Assembly: GCA_009783605.1 (NCBI GenBank)
Contig: WRDE01000141.1
Location: 1-6,043, forward strand
From: Oscillospiraceae bacterium
GTDB taxonomy: Bacteria; Bacillota; Clostridia; Oscillospirales; Acutalibacteraceae
DNA: 6,043 bases
Reading direction: 5' to 3'
Every line of letters begins with the position of its first letter. Within the stretch, counting starts at the first letter, position 1. The notes under the pieces are model-generated. The model ran no database searches. It was given only the letters and a program-made list of their open reading frames with translations, and had not been told where the DNA came from. Shown here piece by piece: positions 3,201 through 6,043 of the stretch. A program made the translations under genes and the position numbers.

Positions 3201-6043
3201 TCCCAGACGGTGGCGAAGCCGGAATATTTCGCGGCGGGGTCGATATGCGCCATGCCGCGGAAATCGGCGTTTTTCAGGGTATATACTCCGGGTTTCAGGG
3301 TCATAGCGCCGCCGGCGGATTTGATGGCGGCGACGGCGTTGTCTACCATTTTCTGGGTGAAGCTGTCGGTGGAATAGCCGTCATAGGGGCGGTTGTAATA
3401 CAAATACTGCGCCGCCGACACGGCCGACAGGTATCCGCCGGCGTTATCATACAGCTGGGTATCCATTTTATTGTTGAGGTATTGCTCCAGCTCGGTTAAC
3501 GAAAGCAATTCGCGCTCGGTGCCGAACACCAGACCGATCACCTTGGACGGGTCGTCGGTGGCGTATACCTTGATGCTATTGAGATAAATGAAATCGCCGC
3601 TGTCGGGCCAGCAATTGAAGCGGGTGATACAGCCGTCCATCATATTCGACGTATCGGCGTCGTCGATGGTGACCGTAACCCGGCCGTACTGGTTGTCGAC
3701 GCTGGAAAGGAGCAGTACATCGCCAGCGGAAAAGGTATCGACCCCTTTGGGATAGGAAAAATATTGGTATGCGTCGGTGCGGTAGATGCGGTTGCTCGGG
3801 TAGTTATCCGACACGTCGATAAAACCGCCGGCCCGCGGCAGGCCCAGGAAGATACGGGTGTTGGTGCCGTAGCCGCCCATGCCGAAGGTATACTCGAAAG
3901 TCAGCCGGGAAACGCCGTCCAGAACGTTTGCCGCGTCCACCAAGCCCACCCGGCGAGCCGAAGCGGGGCCGCTCCGCCAGGCGACGCTGCCGTTCCAATT
4001 GGCGAAGGTGCCGGAATAATCCCCGTTGACCGACCCGAAAACCGGGTCCTTCCAAATCGCGCCGCCGATAGTGGTATACAAGCCGTCCTGAGGTACCAGC
4101 CCGGCGATCGCTCCGTTCAGGGCAGCTGCCGCGCTGTTGACCTCCGCTTGGGTGGCATATTCGTTGTAGTAGACGTTTTTCGCGGTGTTCATCGCGGTGC
4201 TGTAGGCCGCCGCGGTGCCGCTCGTATAGAAGGGGGAAACGCTGATCTCGCCGTTGATCAAATTCAACAGATCGCCCTTTTGGACGCCCACGGTGACGCG
4301 CTTGACCTCCACCCGGCGGACAAACACATAATCCGACCCGTCGGGGACGCCGTCCCATTTCATGAACGTGAGGTCCTTCAGCTTTTCGCCGGGGATGACT
4401 TGGGGGGCTTCGTAATATACCCATTGATCCCAGGTCATGGCGGCCATTTCGGCCAGCCCCTCCCGGCGCAGCGTCCCGTTGGGATTGGTGCTCCCGCCGC
4501 CGCATTCCCAGTGCAGGCGGGTGTTGTTGCCGGTATCGGTGTAGGGGATGTAATATTCGAAGGAGAGCGCGTAATACTCGCCGGGATTGCCGATCGCGAT
4601 ACCGTCGGCGGGCTTGAAGGTGAAGCCGTTATTATGGGCAGTCAGCTTGGCCGCGCGCTCGTTGGGCGCCGTATTCGGCAGCTGATATCCGTAATTATCC
4701 CGCAGCTCGGCGGCGGGGACGGTGGGGCCGGTAAAGCCGACCGCGCCCTTGCCGTCGGTTTTGGGGGGATCATACGACAGATCCGCGGCGAATTTTTGGG
4801 AATACGCCGAAATCGAGCGGATATAGATCCGGTCATTTTCATTATTGAACCAGCCGCCGAATTCAAAGCCGAACCCCTCGCTGATTTTGGCGTCGGGCAG
4901 GACGAAATACATGGTATCCCATGCGCCGGCCAGATAATTGCCGCAGCGCTTCGCCTCGCGCTGACTGCCTGTTGTATCGTATTCCCAGTCAATCAGAGGC
5001 CCGCCGTGGCCCGGTCCGTAATACCACGGGGAAACCAGCCCGCCGGTGAGCGATTCATAATTCAACCGGAAACGGGAGTTGGCATCGCCGCCGAAATCCA
5101 GATAATACTCCACCGCGACCACGACGAAATTGTCGTCCGGGGCGATATAACCGCTGTCGGGCTTCATCCGGATAAACCAGCCGCCGCCGTCCGAGGCGCC
5201 GAAGGATACCGCATATTGCCCGTCGAACAGTACCGTCTGCACGCTGTCCGCTTTGCCCGCGACACCCGGGGTCATACCGGTATAGAGCGGTACCGGGCCG
5301 GTATAATCGGCTTTGGCGATACCGTTCATGGATATCTGGGGAACCTCCGGCTGCTTTTCGCCCCATTCGGCGGCGGCGCCGCCGGCGGTGACGCGAATAT
5401 AGCTGATATACAGGTCAATATTGGTCTCAAAGAAGAAATCTTTGTCCGTATAGGGCCAGTTGACGAATACATTCCCCTCGTAAATCGCAGCCGTCCGCCA
5501 GCCGGAGCCCTCGGTATACCAGGGGGCCGGCTGATCAGGAACCAGCATGGTATGCGGGTCGCCGTCGGCGCCGATGCCGGCGAGCTGCCAGTTTTGTCTG
5601 CCGTTCAGGCCGGCGTCGTATTGGATCTCGATTTTTACGGGGGTATTTGTCTTCTCCATGAACCCCATGAATTCGCCGAATTTGAAATTCATCCACCGGG
5701 CGCCGTCGCCGAACCGCAGGACCGGGACGCCCCGGTGGGTGGCGCCTTTCATAAAGCTGTCATTGTTGGTGCCGCTGACTAACAGCGGCCCGTCGTGGAT
5801 GACCGGGTCCGGATCGCCGCCGAAAACGCCCCATTCCGCCGATTCGCCGTTGACCGTGACCCGGATGCCGCGGATAAACAGCGGCCGCCAGATACCCCAG
5901 TCACCGAAATTGAATTCCATATCCAGCGCGTTGGCGTTTTTCAGACCGACGCCGGGCAGCAAAATACTGCCAGTCTGCCATGCGTGTTTTTGCTCTCCGT
6001 ACCAGGAGGGGTTGGCGCCGCCGATTTCGAAGCCATCCCCGGC
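1..6043 (-). CDS. Giant multidomain surface protein (InlB_B, leucine-rich and FIVAR-like repeats), internal fragment open at both ends
   Basis: One reading frame on the minus strand, with codons starting at 6043, runs through the whole window without a stop: 2,014 complete codons plus one base. No start, ribosome binding site, signal peptide or stop is visible, so this is an internal piece of a protein longer than 2,000 residues. In order it holds four beta-sandwich-like modules (w1-586), three FIVAR-like helical segments alternating with larger beta modules (w587-1523), an InlB_B repeat (w1524-1580), an LRR cap and twelve LRRs (w1581-1887), a short linker and two InlB_B repeats (w1900-2014). 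InlB_B repeats, LRRs and FIVAR domains are characteristic of secreted or wall-attached proteins of Gram-positive bacteria, so a surface adhesin or glycan-binding role is the best inference. No catalytic motif is recognisable. Leucine codons are mostly CTG upstream and TTG in the LRR part. Presence of the frame is nearly certain; the function is only broadly inferred. Confidence 0.96.
2..172 (-). repeat. InlB_B (Listeria-Bacteroides) repeat 3, cut by window edge (w1958-2014)
   Basis: It starts 'TNTYTVTFKDGETVLK', continues 'PVDYGGAAAAPADPAKTGYT' and 'FDGWDKVFDNITGDLTVNA', and ends at the window edge just before the expected closing tryptophan. The start 'NTYTVTFKDG' is close to the family consensus. 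More tandem copies probably follow beyond position 1. The DNA of its end (1-20) matches the end of repeat 2 (181-200) at 19 of 20 bases. Confidence 0.88.
173..346 (-). repeat. InlB_B (Listeria-Bacteroides) repeat 2 (w1900-1957)
   Basis: 58 residues: 'YSCTVTFMEGSTVLKSE', 'PPADPIKIGYAFIGWDKAF', 'GDLTVNAKW'. It has the full set of family marks, with M-E-G in place of the usual K-D-G. It abuts repeat 3 with only the residues K-T-N-T between, so the two form a tandem pair after the LRR array. The likely role is as part of a stalk towards the C terminus. Confidence 0.9.
347..382 (-). other. Short linker between LRR array and InlB_B repeat 2 (w1888-1899)
   Basis: Twelve residues, 'REITVDFKFHPQ', joining the degenerate last LRR unit to the next InlB_B repeat. 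The alternating 'ITVDFKF' stretch is probably a beta strand closing the solenoid end. No further domain fits in the space. Confidence 0.6.
383..1138 (-). repeat. Array of twelve 21-residue cysteine-type leucine-rich repeats (w1636-1887)
   Basis: Twelve consecutive units of exactly 21 residues (63 bases) with no insertion or deletion between 1138 and 383. The form is L-x-x-[LIV]-x-C-x-x-N-x-L, then T-x-L-D-V-T-x-N-P-x. Cys at unit position 6 and Asn at position 9 occur in all twelve. Position 14 is Leu in ten and Val in the first. Position 19 is Asn in ten; unit 6 has His ('VTPHTA') and unit 12 has Gly. The second half of unit 12 is degenerate ('MPSEDAITGLN'), as expected for a C-terminal cap. 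Both halves of each unit carry an L-x-x-L-x-[CV]-x-x-N pattern, which matches the nested 21-residue LRR class called IRREKO. The array should form a curved solenoid, usually a protein-binding face. GC is about 45% (421-780, hand count), well below the upstream modules. Confidence 0.93.
651..730. repeat. 17-base identical direct repeat within LRR units 7 and 8
   Basis: The same 17 bases occur at 651-667 and 714-730, exactly 63 bases (one LRR unit) apart, coding for 'LTVLDV' in units 8 and 7. Identity across synonymous sites suggests these neighbouring units arose by a fairly recent unit duplication, or that they still exchange sequence. Confidence 0.85.
1139..1303 (-). other. LRR N-terminal cap and first non-canonical LRR (w1581-1635)
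   Basis: The segment 'AYFPDPAFDAAVRALIG' followed by 'GDIYASELAHI' is the amphipathic helical entry usually found before bacterial surface LRR arrays ('F-P-D-x-x-F-x-x-x-V-R'). It is followed by a 22-residue strand-and-turn unit (1139-1204) beginning 'ITALDVSGLGIYDLTGIEYF'. This unit follows the general L-x-x-L-D-x-S-G-x-x-I-x-D-L-x-G-I form rather than the cysteine type of the main array. It probably shields the hydrophobic end of the solenoid. Confidence 0.75.
1304..1474 (-). repeat. InlB_B (Listeria-Bacteroides) repeat 1 (w1524-1580)
   Basis: 57 residues with the standard pattern of this family: 'YYNVVFKDGSQTL', a turn with 'GEAAAAPADP', 'YGYVFLGWDKAFDNVT', then 'LIVNALW'. The V-x-F-x-D-G, A-P-x-D-P, G-Y-x-F-x-G-W and N-A-x-W marks are all present. 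InlB_B repeats are small beta-grasp-like domains that form stalks in secreted or wall proteins. It stands between module 8 and the LRR cap, separated from its two relatives by the whole LRR array. Confidence 0.9.
1475..2065 (-). other. Composite-unit beta module 8 (w1327-1523)
   Basis: About 197 residues, the last beta module before the InlB_B and LRR part. Marks in order: 'KPGYYTLTNADFKGM', 'SLCWTIRGGG', 'NVLDGVKDVKIEVEYAF', 'NGNTRFFTGYPLSTGF', 'LGEWGRAVFTLDDFDNA' and 'ALYVRSIRVYAADDPSK', then 'EVSIEFIAS'. It aligns along its length with module 6. It is about 24 residues longer, the difference lying mostly between the 'YPLS' block and the 'EWGRA' strand. Several cysteines ('NRC', 'SLCW', 'ENCAW', 'GCNV') are present, and whether they pair cannot be judged. 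It is probably a ligand-binding beta-sandwich of unnamed family. Confidence 0.55.
1503..1529. repeat. Direct repeat, copy A: end of beta module 8
   Basis: These 27 bases match 3543-3569 in the same orientation and frame with 2 mismatches. They encode the 'VYA-x-DDPSK' end of module 8. The copies are 2,040 bases (680 codons) apart, a whole number of codons, as expected for an internal module duplication or gene conversion. Confidence 0.85.
2066..2254 (-). repeat. FIVAR-like helical segment 3, diverged (w1264-1326)
   Basis: About 63 residues of probable helix: 'YWRELEKYYDQRID', 'YYDNLTGYLEALGTARTML', then 'YTQAQINALVAEIRAEGA'. The T-Q-A-x-[IV]-N block is shared with segment 1, and the Y-D-N and G-Y-L residues with segment 2, tying the three together. 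It leads directly into beta module 8. It probably serves as a spacer or hinge between binding modules, inferred from the usual role of FIVAR domains. Confidence 0.55.
2255..2785 (-). other. Inserted beta-sandwich-like module 7 (w1087-1263)
   Basis: About 177 residues between module 6 and FIVAR-like segment 3. Landmarks are 'MLSVDFTQHP', 'LLFVDVEYYWPNA', 'GQTRFRVETAPG', 'TTLVLDSPAVFQFRG', 'MVNEYGLSCMFWHSRN' and a closing 'SYFIKSVRVYMDPNP'. It lacks the 'YTL-x-NADF' and 'VLDGV' marks of modules 5, 6 and 8. With its V-E-Y-Y strand it is nearer to module 3. It therefore breaks the regular helical-plus-beta alternation and looks like a domain of the N-terminal type moved or duplicated into the second block. 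The ligand is unknown. Confidence 0.5.
2786..3304 (-). other. Composite-unit beta module 6 (w914-1086)
   Basis: About 173 residues. It opens with 'KPGVYTLKNADFRGM', then 'FETGGVLDGVRNVTLEIEYG', 'YNSRLYPCYPLSSGW', 'FGKWNKAAFTFDNFDSA' and a closing 'LLYIRSIRIFAAGDPD'. All five landmarks line up with module 8 ('KPGYYTLTNADFKGM', 'VLDGV', 'NTRFFTGYPLSTGF', 'EWGRAVFTLDDFDNA', 'LYVRSIRVYAADDPSK'), so 6 and 8 are close paralogues. The alternating hydrophobic strands suggest a beta-sandwich. Conserved aromatic and acidic residues (the W and the D-x-F-D pair) are candidates for a binding site, which is inference. The family is unnamed to me. Confidence 0.55.
3305..3514 (-). repeat. FIVAR-like helical segment 2, diverged (w844-913)
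   Basis: About 70 residues, probably helical: 'LTELEQYLNNKMD', 'LYDNAGGYLSAVSAAQYLYY', a tyrosine-rich loop, and 'FTQKMVDNAVAAIKSAGGA'. Spacing and position match FIVAR-like segment 1, and the sequence is nearer to segment 3, sharing L-x-E-L-E, Y-D-N and G-Y-L. It sits immediately before beta module 6. The FIVAR name is less sure here than for segment 1, but homology among the three segments is supported by position and shared residues. Confidence 0.5.
3515..4087 (-). other. Composite-unit beta module 5 (w653-843)
   Basis: About 191 residues following FIVAR-like segment 1. It starts 'DGLYTTIGGAIW', has 'ANVLDGVSRLTFEYTF' and 'GTNTRIFLG' in the middle, then 'QYGRVTVTIDDADTSNM', and closes with 'FIYLNSIKVYATDDPSK'. 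The VLDGV, FEY, NTR and S-I-K-V-Y-A-x-D-D-P-S-K landmarks align with modules 6 and 8, which also follow FIVAR-like segments, so these three are clear paralogues. Its start is more diverged: 'YTTIGGAIW' where the others have 'YTL-x-NADF'. The closing DNA is almost identical to that of module 8 (see the direct repeats). The domain family is not recognised. Confidence 0.55.
3543..3569. repeat. Direct repeat, copy B: end of beta module 5
   Basis: Partner of 1503-1529, with 25 of 27 bases identical, encoding 'VYATDDPSK' at the end of module 5. Conservation at DNA level is much higher here than in the rest of modules 5 and 8, so the ends may have been exchanged more recently than the module cores. 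Confidence 0.85.
4088..4285 (-). repeat. FIVAR-like helical segment 1 (w587-652)
   Basis: About 66 residues predicted helical by eye, with the sequence order of FIVAR ('found in various architectures') domains: 'DLLNLINGEISV', a Y-T turn, 'AYSTAMNTAKNVYYNEYAT', then 'QAEVNSAAAALNGAIAGLVP'. The A-x-x-x-A-x-x-V, T-Q-A-E-V and L-x-x-A-I-x-x-L pattern is the hallmark. FIVAR domains act as small three-helix spacers in wall proteins and glycoside hydrolases of Gram-positive bacteria. This copy is the closest of the three to the usual form and leads directly into beta module 5. Confidence 0.65.
4286..4780 (-). other. Beta-sandwich-like module 4 (w422-586)
   Basis: A module of about 165 residues with the same order of strands: 'YYALSFEYYIPYTDTG', 'NNTRLHWECGGG', 'TWDQWVYYEAPQVIPG', 'LKDLTFMKWDG' and a closing 'DYVFVRRVEVKRVTVG'. 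The N-[TS]-R motif after the E-Y strand recurs in modules 3, 5, 6 and 8. The 'WDQWVYYEAP' strand replaces the W-x-T strand of module 3. It runs straight into the first FIVAR-like segment. The ligand is unknown. Confidence 0.5.
4781..5335 (-). other. Beta-sandwich-like, carbohydrate-binding-type module 3 (w237-421)
   Basis: The clearest of the N-terminal beta modules, about 185 residues. It shows 'VVVAVEYYLDFGG' (around w310), 'NSRFRLNYES', 'GAWDTMYFVLPDAKI' (around w375), 'GFGFEFGGW' and a closing 'DRIYIRSISAY'. The order V-E-Y-Y, N-S-R-F, A-W-x-T-x-x-F-x-L-P-D-A and I-R-S-I matches the strand pattern of galactose-binding-like jelly-roll domains attached to bacterial surface and glycoside hydrolase proteins. 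The exact family is not recognised. The part before 'VEYY' is glycine-rich and may hold an extra strand pair. Carbohydrate binding is inferred from family resemblance only. Confidence 0.55.
5336..5803 (-). other. Beta-sandwich-like module 2 (w81-236)
   Basis: A module of about 156 residues between proline-rich linkers. Visible strands include 'GVPVLRFGDGARW', 'VKIEIQYDAG' and 'NWQLAGIG', then 'GSGWRTAAIYEG', and a final 'DLYISYIRVTAGG' followed by 'AEWGEKQPEVPQ'. The order is an 'I-E-x-Y' strand, a W-x-T strand and a closing 'Y-I-x-x-I-R-V' strand, as in the neighbouring modules. This supports descent from a common beta-sandwich despite low identity. It is rich in aromatic residues, which fits ligand or glycan binding, but no binding residue can be assigned. 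Confidence 0.5.
5804..6043 (-). other. Beta-sandwich-like module 1, C-terminal part only (w1-80)
   Basis: This is the tail of a module cut by the window edge. It shows the pattern 'AWQTGSILLPG', then 'FNFGDW', then a last strand 'PLFIRGIRVTV', ending in a linker 'SAEWGVFGGDPDP'. A W-x-T strand, a loop, and a final 'I-R-x-I-R-V' strand are seen in many galactose-binding-like or carbohydrate-binding accessory domains, but I cannot name a family. The closing 'AEWG' followed by a proline-containing linker is shared with the next module, so modules 1 and 2 look like a sub-pair. The fold assignment rests on pattern only. Confidence 0.5.

Noticed and set aside
3804..4505. A 233-codon minus-strand frame offset from the main one, rich in Arg and Gly
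   Set aside because: It is an alternative-frame shadow of the GC-rich sequence over modules 4 and 5. Its composition is low-complexity and basic with no motif. The other minus-strand frames at 1333-1545, 2325-2648, 2725-3105, 4642-4992 and 5055-5366 are similar shadows.
3764..5782. A 672-codon open frame on the plus strand, antisense to beta modules 2-5
   Set aside because: Its codons are exact reverse complements of the minus-strand codons. Stops there would need TTA, CTA or TCA codons in the real gene, which are rare in this GC-rich part. The translation is compositionally odd and has no domain pattern, while the minus strand has clear repeats throughout.
1..6043. A new multigene system such as a defence island or toxin-antitoxin locus
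   Set aside because: Only one gene is present and nothing in it resembles nucleases, ATPases or polymerases. Novelty, if any, lies in the unnamed beta modules, not in a gene cluster.
1475..6043. A glycoside hydrolase or peptidase catalytic domain among the beta modules
   Set aside because: All segments are of accessory-domain size, 155-200 residues, and share a common strand skeleton. I see no catalytic acid pair, HExxH or serine or cysteine protease motif.

Overview
The window lies inside one very large protein-coding gene on the minus strand. The reverse-complement frame whose codons begin at position 6043 has no stop codon down to position 1. It gives 2,014 complete codons plus one leftover base, with neither the true start nor the true stop in view. 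There is no intergenic DNA, and I found no RNA gene, promoter, terminator, CRISPR array or mobile element. Residues below are numbered w1 to w2014 from the N-terminal side of the window, with w1 at 6041-6043.

The protein is a modular, repeat-built, probably extracellular or cell-wall protein. From N to C terminus I see:
(1) four tandem, diverged beta-sandwich-like modules (6043 down to 4286), each ending in a strand like 'LYIRSIRV' and resembling carbohydrate-binding or galactose-binding-like accessory domains;
(2) three short helical FIVAR-like segments (4088-4285, 3305-3514, 2066-2254), each leading directly into a larger beta module with 'G-x-YTL-x-NADF' at its start, 'VLDGV' in the middle and 'RSIRVYA' at its end, plus one extra beta module (2255-2785) between the second and third units;
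(3) one InlB_B (Listeria-Bacteroides) repeat (1304-1474);
(4) an LRR N-terminal cap (1139-1303) and an array of exactly twelve 21-residue cysteine-type leucine-rich repeats (383-1138);
(5) two more InlB_B repeats (173-346, and 2-172, cut by the window edge).

This combination is typical of large surface adhesins or polysaccharide-associated proteins of Gram-positive anaerobes such as gut or rumen Clostridia. The upstream modules are GC-rich: five sampled 60-base rows average about 63% by hand count, with heavy use of CTG, GGC and CGG. Bacillota is my best guess, but the window has no taxonomic marker and other phyla with internalin-like proteins remain possible.

The likely division of labour is ligand or glycan binding by the beta modules, spacing by the helical FIVAR-like segments, and a protein-binding LRR face flanked by InlB_B stalk repeats. 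This is inferred from family knowledge. No enzyme active site can be recognised here. A catalytic domain, signal peptide or wall anchor could lie outside the window. The most notable sequence features are the perfectly periodic LRR array, its sharp change in base and codon composition, and the recurring helical-plus-beta composite unit, which I cannot assign to a named family.
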